Assembly (NCBI GenBank): GCA_947034895.1
Contig: OX344765.1
Coordinates: 26,913,001-26,977,000, forward strand
Length of the DNA: 64,000 nucleotides
From: Rhytidiadelphus loreus
Taxonomy: Eukaryota; Streptophyta; Bryopsida; Hypnales; Hylocomiaceae
Reading direction: 5' to 3'
This document shows positions 1 to 11,272 of this stretch, in pieces. Numbering within the stretch: position 1 is the first letter of the stretch; every line of letters starts with the position of its first letter. The notes below the pieces were generated by a model. It searched no databases. It saw only the letters and a program-made list of their open reading frames with translations, and was not told the DNA's origin. A program made the position numbers and the translations under genes.

Positions 1-1389
1 TCTGATCCATACCGAGTAAGTATGACCCAAATCCACCTGCCATTCCACCATATAATAAAATGCCAAGCACAATCAGTTGCAAGTTTTCAAATCAAGAATA
101 AATCACAGCTATCAAAACATTAACAAAATCACAGGCAGAACAGAGACCAAATCTTTGCTTATCCCCTAGAAGAATCGCAGACATAAACGGAGGGTATTGG
201 AAACAATGTTTCCAGCGAAAAAAGATTGTTTCAACACCTTCATAAAGAGAATCGTCTTCACAATTCATGCAGAGGTCTCTCTGTAGTAACAGTCTTATCA
301 TCACAATGAGTATAGCGAGACAAAATCTGTTTTTTCTCCTCTACGAGGAATTGCAAACACGTGTGGTGGGTACAAGAAACGGTGTTTTCAATCAATTAGG
401 TTGTTTCCAGAACTTTCAAATGGTATAATAAAGTAAATATTCTTCATGATTTATAGGGAGGCCTCTACGGGCATATTGATCATGCACAACCTTCTCAAAG
501 TTAGGAAGGCCTCTGATCACTACAACCACATAAGGAGACATCCCATAATTTATGGAAAAGAAGAATCTAAAAGTTCTTAAAACAGTCTAGTTTTACTAGA
601 ACATGCCGTGATGTGAAAGGGAAGGAGAGCGTACAGCTGCAAGTGAGACAGAAACACAATCACATCCAGAACGGTGACAAATCTGTTTTTTCTACACCGC
701 CAGGAATTGCAAACACGTGTGCTGGTTTCAAGAAACAGTGTTTTCAGTGAAATGAGGTTGTTTCAAGAACTTCCATAACGAAAATCTCATTCACGATTCA
801 TGAGAGGTTTCTATGCGCACAGAGATAATCACAAGCGTCTCAATGTTAGGGAGGTCTCTGATCACTGCAACCACAGAAAGACCTCCCAATAAATTATAGA
901 CAAAAGAAGAAATCTAAAAGTTCCTGAGACATGCCACGATGTGAAAGGGAGGGAAAGCATACCGCTGAAAGCAAGCCCATAGCACGACACTACACAAGTC
1001 TGGATGACGGTATTCTCCTGGCGAGTGAAGGGCTTCACAAAGAAGCCCATCTTGGCACTGACGAGCGTCCACAGGCGGATGAAGAAGAACCCGAGCAAGC
1101 CTGCGGAGATGTTGAGCGAGGGAATAATGCCCACCGTCAAGTTGAGCTTGTGAGTGATGATACAAAACAAAGTGCCCAACGCAACCGACACCATAATGCC
1201 TCTGAAGGTGATCTGCTCCCGCCATGGCGGCACTTCCACGTTCATAAACCCGTCCTCCATCCCCCCGTGCTCTTCGAAGTTCCCGTGCTGCTTCGGCACC
1301 GCCATGTCGGAGATGGTCAAGCTGTTTTCGTCACCGCCTACGGCTGCATCGCCATAATGATGACGCCGAACTGGCCCCTTCTCAGCCAT
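1..1389 (-). CDS. Yellow stripe-like (YSL) metal-nicotianamine transporter, 5' part (two exons, partial)
   Basis: Oligopeptide transporter (OPT) family, YSL branch: proton-coupled uptake of metal-nicotianamine or phytosiderophore complexes across a membrane. Exon 1 is 963-1389 (142 codons plus one base). Exon 2 begins at 36 and runs off the window at base 1. The exon 1 donor (GTATGC at 962 downward) and the acceptor AG at 38-37 join in phase, rebuilding the YSL-typical [14 protein letters not shown] junction. The N-terminus is hydrophilic, then [11 protein letters not shown] leads into the first membrane segments ([25 protein letters not shown]) and the [15 protein letters not shown] motif, all typical of the family. 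The start at 1389 (MAEKGP) is preferred on homology; an in-frame ATG at 1428 is possible. Intron 1 is 926 bp and full of tandem duplications. The remaining roughly 500 residues lie left of the window. The family call is firm; the substrate is inferred. Confidence 0.9.
145..985. repeat. Three diverged tandem copies in YSL intron 1, reaching the exon 1 donor
   Basis: Three related segments begin near 145, 325 and 676. Shared landmarks are GACAAATCTGTTTTTTCT, GAATTGCAAACACGTGTG, the GTGTTTTCA..GGTTGTTTC block, and GGCCTCTGATCACT/GGTCTCTGATCACT. Copy 1 is the shortest (to about 310). Copies 2 (to about 650) and 3 (to about 985) are longer, and both end in ACATGCC..GATGTGAAAGGGA followed by a donor-like GTAYGC on the minus strand. 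In copy 3 this is the real exon 1 donor at 962; in copy 2 it is a decayed duplicate near 633. The duplication therefore spanned the exon/intron boundary. Confidence 0.75.
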
Positions 1390-2640
1390 CGCTCCCCTCT
1401 TGGAACTCAGAACGCGCAACAAAACCAAGCTTCTTCACAACAATGCTAATGCCTGGATTCACAAGAAAGAAAACTCTGAGGAAACCATTTCTGCAACCCT
1501 AAAAAAGACCGCTAGGGGTTCGAAGGACTGACGATGGAGTGATCTCGCACCTCCTTGCTACTCTCAAGCAAGCATCCCAACATCTTTCAAAGTGGGTGAA
1601 GGATCAACAATATGACGAAGCTCCAGCATAACACCGAAGTGGACATTCCTGCAAGGACAAGGGTGTGTCAATGCTTCCCCTCCAGATCTTCCAGCGTGAT
1701 TCTCACCGAAAGGGAGAAATGGAGAAGCTGGCTGCTGGCGTTATTGAGGTGACAATGACAATGATAAAAGCGGTGTAATGTGCACACGATTTCGCGGAGA
1801 ACATCCCTACGTTTGCGGAACCGATTCACGAGTACGAATGACGTAGTTAACCAGTTATATTAAATCTGCCCCTGGCTTGATCTCCAGGTGAGTTTTTCTG
1901 GGTTTTTTCTTCCGAAGTTGAAATAAATTCAATGTGTGCCAGAAAAATAAGTAAAAGAATGATGTAGTTGAACGCACTGACAAAACTCATCACCGAGTTG
2001 GTCCCACCTGTCAGAGTTCGCAATTTTGTACAGTACCGCTTGTCAGAAAGCAAGGAACACGGACATGGGCGTGTACTGTTCCACCCCAAGAGTCAAGACT
2101 CCATGAGTGATGAGCTTCGAGTTCGACAAGTAAGAAGCGCAACCTGTTTCCAAACCGAGAAAAAAATTTAAAAGGAAAGAAAGTAGGAGAGCAAGTGCCG
2201 TATCTATCACGAGGTTCGCAAGCATTTATTCGAAAGGCATGGAGTTGCCCTGCACTATCGATGAATTTCTTCGCAAAAAGCACAAATCATTGCAGCGTTT
2301 CCGAGTACCGAAACTGGAACAGTTATCTCCTCTTCCTTTTCCAGCACCAGTAAGTTCAATTCTACAAAGAAACTCGCTCGACGACACGAAATGAGGCACA
2401 TGCAGGAGCTGAAATCATACCGACAAAGCGAGAATCGATCAACCCCCGGAACGAAAAGAAAAAAGAAAGAAAAAAGAAAGGAGACTGAAAAGAAGAGGCA
2501 CAGAGAAAAATGATTAACTTTGGAAAGAAACAAGAATTAACGCGGGAACAACGAAAGAACTCACTCCACCATTACGACCGAGGGCTCTTGGACAATGCCC
2601 AGAATGTCAGAACCTACAGCTTCGAAAGATCTTGCGATGA
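1390..2640. other. Upstream/5' leader region of the YSL gene, no other gene seen
   Basis: About 1.25 kb upstream of the YSL start on the minus strand. It should hold the promoter and leader. I see short open frames without family resemblance and a purine-rich tract at about 2455-2530. I cannot place a convincing TATA box or transcription start. Confidence 0.4.
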
Positions 2641-3204
2641 GTGAAAATCAACCCAATAACGCAAGTTTCCGCTATTTCTTACAAACAAAACCCAGCTGCT
2701 TCAACATGCAGCAACCTCTCACAAATTTCTCCTCCTCACAATTCTTTCAATGCAAACCACAAACACCAAGCAGCTCTGAAGGAAAGGAATTATTTTCTTT
2801 TTCTAAATATATATCAACATGCATGCAAAACACGAACCGTAGAAAATCAACCACGAATCCAGCAGTCCAAGATATTCTCCAGCAATTAAACTCTCAGAAA
2901 AATCTTTCTCCCAACCCAGTGACGCAAATATCCGCTCTCCCTTACCACTACTAGAATATGGGGGGCTTTGCATCACCCCAGGCGTTGCTTGATACACTAG
3001 AGAAGTGAAGTGGAAGGATCTTTGAAACGTTGCTTGAAGCCACGTTGCAAACGTTGCTCAGGTGAAGCAACGTTTTGGAACATGCATCGAGCAACGTTTT
3101 TGAGAAATGTGAGAACGGGTTCTTTGAAGTTCCCAATTGCTCCGGAACAACCAAAATTAGGATGCTATTTTTTGCCGGCTTGAGTTTCCAGGTACTTCCC
3201 TTCC

Positions 3205-3495
3205 CTTAATCGACACATGGCATTATAACTTTTTTTATTTGTAAGCTTGAATCGTATATTACAATAGGGATTAAAAAAATACAGCTTGACACATGGCATT
3301 ATAGAATAGGTTCCATGAAATTTGCTGTAAACGACACATGGCATAAAATTTGCTGTAAATAATGTTTCCATAAATACACCAAACTGGTCTGAATTCTGAC
3401 CAGTTGGAAATCAGCCCTAAATGAGTTCGGCTATGCTGATTACCAAGCGCACCTCTAAAATCAACCCTATGTGACTTCGGCAATGCAGCTCACTG
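3205..3495. repeat. Short repeats in the left part of the CACTA element
   Basis: GACACATGGCAT occurs three times (about 3209, 3288 and 3332). A roughly 32-bp segment with TTCGGC(T/A)ATGC follows twice (about 3408 and 3458). An 8-bp-armed palindrome AACTGGTC..GACCAGTT lies near 3382. No coding frame uses this stretch. Confidence 0.55.
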
Positions 3496-4444
3496 CTAGC
3501 ATTGTCTAGGTCAGTTTCAGACAATGTACATTTTAATTTAATGATGCTAATATACTGCCTTGGCATTGGAGGTGATCCTTGATACATTGTTGATGTTTTC
3601 CTGTGAGAAACCCGCATTTGTGCCAGTGAGTACATCAAACTGGAGATAGAAGCAGAAACTGATGACCATTAGAAGCAGAGACTGGCCAACTGGAGATCGA
3701 AGACACTTTCCTAGAACCGCAGAACATTGATCCAAAGTTCTTCCAATTGGAGAGCAACCCTGGCTATGCAAATTACACTAAAAACAAACCGTAGCATCAT
3801 AACAGAAGAAATCTGTAAGAAACACTCGGCGAGTGAAGTGAAGACCACACGCAGGGATAGACAAATAACCGGCGTACCTTCCAGCTAGCAAGCCCTCTCC
3901 GCAATTCTTGCCACTGTGCAGGTCCGAACACCCTTTTAGTGCAGCGTCTGGGACAAGGAAAGAGTGTCAAAAGCTTGAGTACTCACGACAGGGATTCCCA
4001 GACATGTACGACGTCGATCATTACTATAGGCTACCTACTATCTCAAAAGTACCAAACAAAAACAGCGACACTTCAACTTCAGCTGCGACACTTTAACTAT
4101 ACTGGTGTATGCAGGGATTAAATCTGGACCTTCGATGAGTCGATGTTTTCAAAAGAGACGAAAATGATACTCTAGCTCATAGCCTGGGTGTTCATTTGAG
4201 GGCAAAAAAAAAATTGTCGAACTTCTGTAGGTTATGAAAGCATTTTCCGTAAAAGTTCAAATACATTATTTGATACGTACCCAATGATGACCACCTGTCT
4301 GAGTTGATCCTTTTTGGCCTCCAGCAACTTGGCAGCAATAGCCCTCACTATCCAGTACTCAACCTCGTCATCAGCAACCTATTTCAGTATCATACACAGA
4401 ATATTAGAAGTCAAATAAACGAGGAAACTCTACTGGATAAGTAT

Positions 4445-5075
4445 GCTTCACTGAATCCCTGCACTAAAACCGTCACTGAATCCCTGCACTAAAATCGTCA
4501 CTGAATCCCTGCACTGAATCCCTGCAGTTGCAACCTCAATTCCTAAGACAGGTACACAATTCTATCAAAGAAAGCACTGAAGGTACGTAATTATCTCTTA
4601 GAGCTCAAAAATCTCCTTGTCATGCCCTGGGATGGCCTTCTCCATAGCACCATAATCAACACATTCATCATCTACGATTTAAACGAGAAGCAGGAAGGGG
4701 CCAAGAAGAATGCGTACATTTTGAGTCGACTGACTGGCTTCGCAAGGGCGTCATCCGGACTTTGTGCTTTACATACCAGGTTGGAGATGCCTGTGAAGAT
4801 GCACTCCATGTCTACAGCACAAAAAAATGAGCGATAGTCATGAAGCATCTAAGAAATCTATGCAAACCAGTAATGCAAGACCTCTAAGAATGGAACCGAA
4901 CACAAATTCAATTCAGACATCACCAGCTGCAATGAATCCCTGTACTGAATCCCTGCACTAAAACCGTCACTGAATCCCTGCAGTTGCAACCTCAATTCCT
5001 AAGACAGGTACACAATTCTATCAAAGAAAGCACTGAAGGTACGTAATTATCTCTTAGAACCGAAAATCTCCTTGA
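4445..5075 (+). repeat. Two-copy block with CACTGAATCCCTGCA units
   Basis: CACTGAATCCCTGCA(C/G) is repeated several times at about 4449-4530 and again at about 4929-4985. Both clusters are followed by the same roughly 85-bp sequence starting TTGCAACCTCAATTCC (about 4527 and 4984) and running to TTATCTCTTAGA. This is a local duplication inside the CACTA element; no gene is supported. Confidence 0.7.
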
Positions 5076-5079
5076 CATG

Positions 5080-5510
5080 CAAAATCAACGCCAGTACGTA
5101 CATCCATGATTCTCAATCGTTAAGTGCAAGCTCTAGCAAGTAGCAATCACGGAACACAGGAATATCAACCTCTGTGATAACATTTTGAAAGAAGATTCTA
5201 AACAAGGCATGCAAAATCAAAGAAATTATGTAAATCCATGCTTTCCAGTCGTTAAGTGCAAGCCCTAGGACTAGCAATCACGAAACACAAAGAAATAAAC
5301 CTTTCTGATAACAAATTAATAGAAGAACGTGAACAGGGCATGTAAAATCAAAGCAAGTTCATAAAGTCCATGCCTTTCAGTCATTAAGTGCAAGCCCTCG
5401 CGACTAGCAAACACAGAACACAGTAAAATAAATCCATGCTTTTATGTCATTGAATGCAAGCTCTAGCAACTAGAAATCACGGATCACAAAAAAACCAACC
5501 TCTATGATAC
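5080..5510 (+). repeat. Tandem repeat, unit about 130 bp, about 3.5 copies
   Basis: Units start at about 5082, 5213 and 5343, with a partial unit from about 5425. Each carries ATCCATGCTTT-like text, then GTTAAGTGCAAGC(C/T)CTAG, CTAGCAATCACG and AACCTCTGTGATA-like text. Identity is high enough to see by eye. It lies in the left half of the CACTA element and has no open frame. Confidence 0.75.
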
Positions 5511-6189
5511 TACTGGTTTTCTTCATGTGCGCGATTGACAGCCGACTCTCAAGAAGCCAAAAGAATCAGTTGAGCAGAAACACCGCCAAATGAAGAGCTG
5601 CACATGTTGCAAAAAATATATGCTCTGTCATTCACATCGAAGCGTTCTGGGCATTTCTGAGTAACATAAATGAAGCACTGCAAGCTGTGATTTGTTCTGC
5701 TGACGTTCTGCCAAATCAGAACATCAATATGAAAACCAGGAAACTTTTTAAACAGGGACTCACACATAAATACGACAACCCAGTGATGAAAGAACTCACT
5801 CTCGTGACACAACCGGGGACACAACCCACAACCCGGCCACATCTATTTTCTAAGCAACATATATGAAGCTCAGAATTAAATCTGGTGTTTGATTCTGATT
5901 GTTGACGAACTTCACATTCAAAAAAATCAAACCGAATTTCAAGTAACAAAGCTGCTGTGAAACAGTCAGGGCGATGCATATACCGCAGCAGTGCGAATTC
6001 GACAAGTGAGATGAATATATTTCAGTACAACTTGCGTCTCATAATGAAAAATCCAAAGTTGGTCCTTACTTTCCGCTGAAAGCAGGCATAATATCTGAAT
6101 AATTAACTATTATTTCGGAATTCTAAATAACGATTTTTCATTCCGTTCCTGGACCCTGGAGTCCTCTTAGCTTTTCACCCAGTTTCGCG

Positions 6190-7225
6190 CTTTTCGGAGT
6201 GAAGTTTACGGTACTGGGGTTTAAGGTACTGGGGTTTCGGAGTGAAGTTTACGGTACAGAAATTCTCAGTGAGACCTTGAAAATTTTAATAATGTTTCTG
6301 GAGGGACTGCTAGATTGGAGCACATTTTAAGGTTGCCTAGAAAACTGCCAACCCTGGAAATATCGACATTTGAACGAGTTTGGCATTCCTAAGCACTTGA
6401 AAGGCAACTTCAGTTATAAACTTGATAAAATCTTCAAAGAAAAAACACATCGTAGGAGAATTGTAACACATCGTTGCAGAAATTTCTCTACAAAGATTGC
6501 AGCATTACATGTACTCCTATGATGTTTTCTTCTGGAAACAGAAATGCTTGAGCGAGGAGTGACAGATACACACCTTTGAGTTGCACTGGTCTATGCACAA
6601 TTGACGGTCACTTGGGCAAAAAGAAACACATGCTGCAAGTGAGGACATAAGACAATTATAACGACACAAAGCTCAAATGCCCGAGGTTCACTTACGATGA
6701 TTACCCGAGGTTGACTGAGCATGATCAGTTTCGTGAAGAAACTAGAGTCTGGCACTGAAACGCCCAAAAAAGAAAAACTTGACGATCAACTGTCGCTCCG
6801 CTGCTTTGCCCTCCAGCAGCACTCTGCCAAAAAGTTCTGCCCTGCTGAAGCACGATCACATGTCGCTCCGTTGGTTCACGAGTTTTGGTCACCGTTTGTT
6901 AGGGTGCGCCACCATCTCAGGTTCTCGAATCGACGAGCGCAGGTAGGGAAAGCCAAGAGTGGAAAAATGCGAAACTGATTAGGGTTTAGGAGAAAAGGTT
7001 GGAATTCCAACGGTGGGAGCTGGAGAACTGAACGACGGACTCGGGAGAGCACCTGGTTGGAGTGAGCTTACCAGGCAGCCATGCAATGGGCCGTGGACCT
7101 TGGAAAGGGCGAACTGGCTTCACCTGAGTGGCCCAGTGGTCTCTGGCGACTAGGGTCAGGCTATGTGTTTACCCATGAGGGCCTACGGTTTTAGGGTTCA
7201 CAACATCATTGCTTGAAAGTGTTGT
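6190..7225. other. CACTA interior, GC-richer stretch, no gene recognised
   Basis: A short duplication (CGGAGTGAAGTTTACGGTAC twice, about 6195-6256) is followed by a more GC-rich segment (about 6720-7200). An 85-codon frame (6721-6978, plus) shows no family features. This could be a captured host fragment, but nothing identifies a donor gene. Confidence 0.35.
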
Positions 7226-7226
7226 A

Positions 7227-7545
7227 AGTTAGTATGCTCTAAAAGCGCCCATTTCATTGTTGGTTTCCCTTTTTTATAGGTTTTTATGCACAAAAACATT
7301 TCTTTTTCTTTTTTTCAAAAAGGGAAATAGATGTGTCATGTAATACAAGTGGTTCTATATTTTTCCAAGCATTCTTGAATTATTTACAAATTTTATAAGA
7401 TTTGAAATTGAAATCACCTATTACTGACCATAGGTCTATCCAAAACTACCGACTTGCAACTTGTAAAGATATGTGCAAAAAGCAATGACAATGATTGGCT
7501 CCTGCAATAAAAAAAACAATTTTTCCTCAATTCATTAAGTGTTTC
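7227..7545 (+). mobile_element. Partial copy of the TA-flanked AGGTAG MITE family
   Basis: It begins TA-AGTTAGTATGCTCTAAAA at 7225 and matches, in inverted orientation, the right half of the element ending at 11,272. Shared landmarks are CAAGTGGTT, TTTTTCCAAGCATT, TGACCATAGGTCT, CTTGCAA(C/T)TTGTAAA and ATGATTGGCTC(C/T)TGCAATA. No opposite terminus is found nearby, so the copy is truncated. The two inverted halves (7227-7545 and 10,946-11,272) can form a long stem. Confidence 0.6.
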
Positions 7546-9108
7546 AGGGAGTGACTTCGAATAAGCATTTTATGGATTTATGTTTTTTCACTTTTAGATG
7601 CTATTGTTGTGAAATTTTGAAGTTATTATGTGTATTCGGTTGCTAAAGTTTAAATATGATTAGCAAATCATCAAATTTCTATTAGCAAATGTTTGAAGGT
7701 TGTAAACTTCTACCAAAGACGAATAGGTGGTTATATAGATATGAAATAGACAAATTGGTAGCAATAAGAAAGGAGACTAATCGGCTTGTTTGGGATTTCA
7801 AGTAAAGAAAAGTCCACACAGTTTTGGAACCATGTGTGCAAAGATTTATTATCTTAATTATGAGTTCATACCACTGGTATGACTAGTTTTAATCTTGCCC
7901 TTAACTCTAAATATATATTCTTAGTGAATTTATTGCAAATCAATCGTACTTACTGTGTATATGTATGTACTTGTTGTGTGAATTGTAATAGGGTTAAAGA
8001 AAAGGGGCTTGAACCAATATCATCATATAATAGATTGTATTTCAAAAATATAACTTGGCATTTGATTACGGGAGTAGTGCATGCATGTTGCATAAGGAAT
8101 GGATGTTGAACTTTAGGATTTGACCATAGATTTGACATTTTTGCCGAAACGCTATATAGAAATTGATGACATTCATTGATTCTAACACATATAGCATTGG
8201 GGGTGAATTGTGCCATATTCATTTTGAGCATGGTTTTCTTTTATTAATTCCCTTAAACAAAGGTAAACTTGAAAATTACATATATGCCCAAAATACAACA
8301 AGTGACTTGAATCACAGTATATTAAACTTATTGATCCTTCCTACAAGAATTATTTTCCTATATTAGTTGTCTTGTGTTTTTTAAGTAGAAAAAATAAACA
8401 TTATGAATCCATCCTTTAGGGTTTTAAGAATGGATTTTTGAGTGGTTTTGGTAGAAAAATGATCTTCAAACCTTAGGGATTAAAAAACACAGCACTTACA
8501 CCTTCATGTTTGTCAATATTTTTTCCATTTTTCTTAAAATTTGTATATTATTTTAAGCATTCTTGTAATTACTTCAATTTTTATAAATATGTTTATTTCA
8601 AAAATCATATAGAATTCACTTCAATGTCTTCAATTATAAAAAAGTGAGAATAAACTTTAGACATGTATGTTAAAAAAATCACATTTGTGAAATATGTGTT
8701 TACTCCCTACATGCTTAAGGCTTCTTTTAAGCTTCTAAAAATTTGCTCTACATAGAACACAAATCCAAATTTTGATAAATATTATCAATTTTTTTTAAGA
8801 AAAATGAATATTTTACCCATGAACATTATGGGTTAGCAGATGTACTCCTTGAGATTACATCGAGACAAATTTGATAGAAAAAGTTCAGAAGTGGTGTATT
8901 TTGAGCTTTTATGATACTATCTCAAAAGTGTCACAGAAACTGTAATTTCACAAAAATGAAAAAATTCAAATGGAATAAAAAATGCATTATTGGAGGTACA
9001 TTTTTGTAATTAAACTTTAAGAAATTGTAAATGAAGAACTATGTTAAAATTCAAGTTTTGACTTTGAAAATGCTTTAGGGGCTCCGATTGTCCTATATAT
9101 GAGGATTA

Positions 9109-9396
9109 AGGTAGTCTGCTCTAAAAGCGATCATGACACCGGGGTACATTTTTCTTTCTTAAATGTATTGACAAAGTACATTTTAGGAAGTGGTTGCTTC
9201 TAGTGACCACTGTGATTTAACTTAAAAAATTCATAATTAATTTCATGAAGGTCCAAAAATATGAAACAACTTGGGTTAGATGCCAATTCCATTTTTCTTC
9301 CTACAAATTTCTTTTGAATTTTTTTTAAGGAGTTTATCTTCCCTCCAAAGACAATCAAGTATTAAACAAAATGGTTGGCCTCAGAGCATACTACCT
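9109..9396 (+). mobile_element. Stowaway-like MITE, 288 bp, TA target duplication
   Basis: The left terminus is AGGTAGTCTGCTCTAAAA. The inverted right terminus, read on the minus strand, is AGGTAGTATGCTCT. Both are flanked by TA (9107-9108 and 9397-9398), as for Tc1/mariner-type elements. The interior matches the copy at 53,606-53,894, for example at GGTCCAAAAATATGAAAC and ACTTGGGTTAGAT. It has no transposase frame. It is nested in the large CACTA element. Confidence 0.75.
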
Positions 9397-9932
9397 TATA
9401 CAAATTTGAAAGGAATAAGTAGAGCACCTCCGAATTTTTGTGTTGCGTGGTTCAAAGCTGGTCAATTCATAGGGTCCTTATGTAGAACGAGCCACTTCGA
9501 GAATGAATTATACAATCTGTCTAACTCTGTGTCAACAGTGAGACCTGGTGTGATTATTGTTTGGAAAAAGTAGGATGGTTAAAGCTAAATGATGCCTATT
9601 GCCATATGTAGTCCTAGAGAAATGCTTCAAATTAAGTCCATTTGAAATCTATTTTACAAATGTTGATTCATAGCAATCAAACAAGGAAAAGCTAGGGCTA
9701 ACAAGGCAAAAAAAAGGTAGTGAAATTGTAGCATGAAATTATTTTATGGGATGGGTACTCTTTCTATAAGGTTGAATGTTAGTGGGAATGGGATGCACAA
9801 AGAGTTCACTATTGTGGAACTCCTATTATTATCTAAACCTCAGTGAGAGAGTTGGCTACCAATTAGCTGTACTACCTGCGTTGGAAGTTCAAGGGTAGAT
9901 CCTTCTGTTGGATACTCTGTTTCTCTGATTTA

Positions 9933-11272
9933 AGGTAGTATGCTCTAAAAGTGCCCACCTTCTTCAAACCGCTCCTATTTTGGGGTGAAGAATGGAGAAA
10001 GGTTGATCCTTAACCCTTAAAGGACCATCACTATACTTTCACCAAAAATGCTCCAAAACTGCCATTTCTAGTGCAAGTATCAAACTTTTGAAAAAAAACT
10101 TTGTTTGACATATCTAACCGTAGGATCTTGTATTTTATAGTATCTAAAACATGTGGTAAAAACTTCAGACATTTCCACCAAGTGGATTGCAAGATATAAG
10201 CATTCAAATACACTGAAATCATTATTTTGACCCTGCAAAAAGCAGGGCAGCTGCACTTCAGAAGCTCACATTTCTATGAAAAAATGACCTAAATGGTGGT
10301 GCTTCTTTGGATTTGTTTTCCTAGATAAGTTGGCCACGTGCTTCAAAAATTCCAGATCATTTGGAATAGTACAACATATAGGAAAAAAATAGTAAGTAGG
10401 TAGTAGTAGAGAATGATTAAAAATACTAAATTATTTACAATTTACAATTTAAATATGAAATTGAAAATTTCCAATCCCAATGGTCAAAATGTTGTAATAA
10501 TGTATCTACATCCTACGATTTTATTTTTGTCTAAAAATATTGGAAATTGGATAAGATAAAGGATTTCAAAGTTTATTTTAGAGTAGGAAATCCAAAACTA
10601 CCCGCAAACAAAAAATTCTCATAACTATTGACTCATTGATCAAAATGGAATGATTCAAATTTTTTCATGTATATAAAACTCTAGGAAGTCAATTCCAATT
10701 TTTTGTTTTTGAAAAAAGTGATTTTTTATGATCTGCCCAATTTGCCCAGCTGGGAAAAAAAGTAACATATTAGGCTATAACTTTTGACTCACATTTACAA
10801 ATGTCATGAAATTTGGTGCATATGAAAGATATCGCCCCCACATTTTCTTAAAATTCCAGTCCCAAATATGAAAATCTCTGCTCATAGGTACCTGCCCAAA
10901 ACTTCTATACAACCAAAAAATACAGTGTGGTCCTTTAGGGGTTAAATGGACCACTTTAGCAATTGAATGCATAAAAAAAATTATTTTTCTATTGCAAGAG
11001 CCAATCATGGCCTTAGATCTCTGCACATCTGTTTACAAATTGCAAGTGAACAGATTTTGGGAGACCTATGGTCACATATAGGTGTCTATGCCCTGAATCT
11101 TTGAAAATTCATAAGTAATTCAAAAATGCTTGGAAAAATACAAAACCACTTGTGTTAGTTTTCACATCCATTTTTGTGTCTCTGAAAAATGATCTAAAAA
11201 TAATTCTGTCCGCGTAAGCCTATGAAAAACGCGGACCAGCTCTTAAATGATCGTTTTTAGAGCAAACTACCT
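9933..11272 (+). mobile_element. TA-flanked AGGTAG-family MITE interrupted by a TTAA element
   Basis: The left terminus AGGTAGTATGCTCTAAAA at 9933 and the inverted terminus ending at 11,272 (AGGTAGTTTGCTCTAAAA on the minus strand) are flanked by TA (9931-9932 and 11,273-11,274). Removing the 928-bp TTAA element (10,014-10,941) and one TTAA leaves a unit of about 410 bp, a normal MITE size. The right half is homologous to 7227-7545 in inverted orientation. Confidence 0.65.
10014..10941. mobile_element. TTAA-flanked element, 928 bp, CCC termini
   Basis: Terminal inverted repeats CCCTTAAAGGACCA (left) and CCCCTAAAGGACCA (right, minus strand) stop exactly at TTAA on both sides (10,010-10,013 and 10,942-10,945). 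A TTAA duplication with C-rich ends is the hallmark of piggyBac-type insertion. There is no transposase frame. It is inserted in the TA-flanked MITE 9933-11,272. Confidence 0.65.

Noticed and set aside
2595..2954. 119-codon plus-strand frame before the CACTA element
   Set aside because: It lies in the tandem repeat and reads into the transposon terminus; the frame is not conserved in the second repeat copy.
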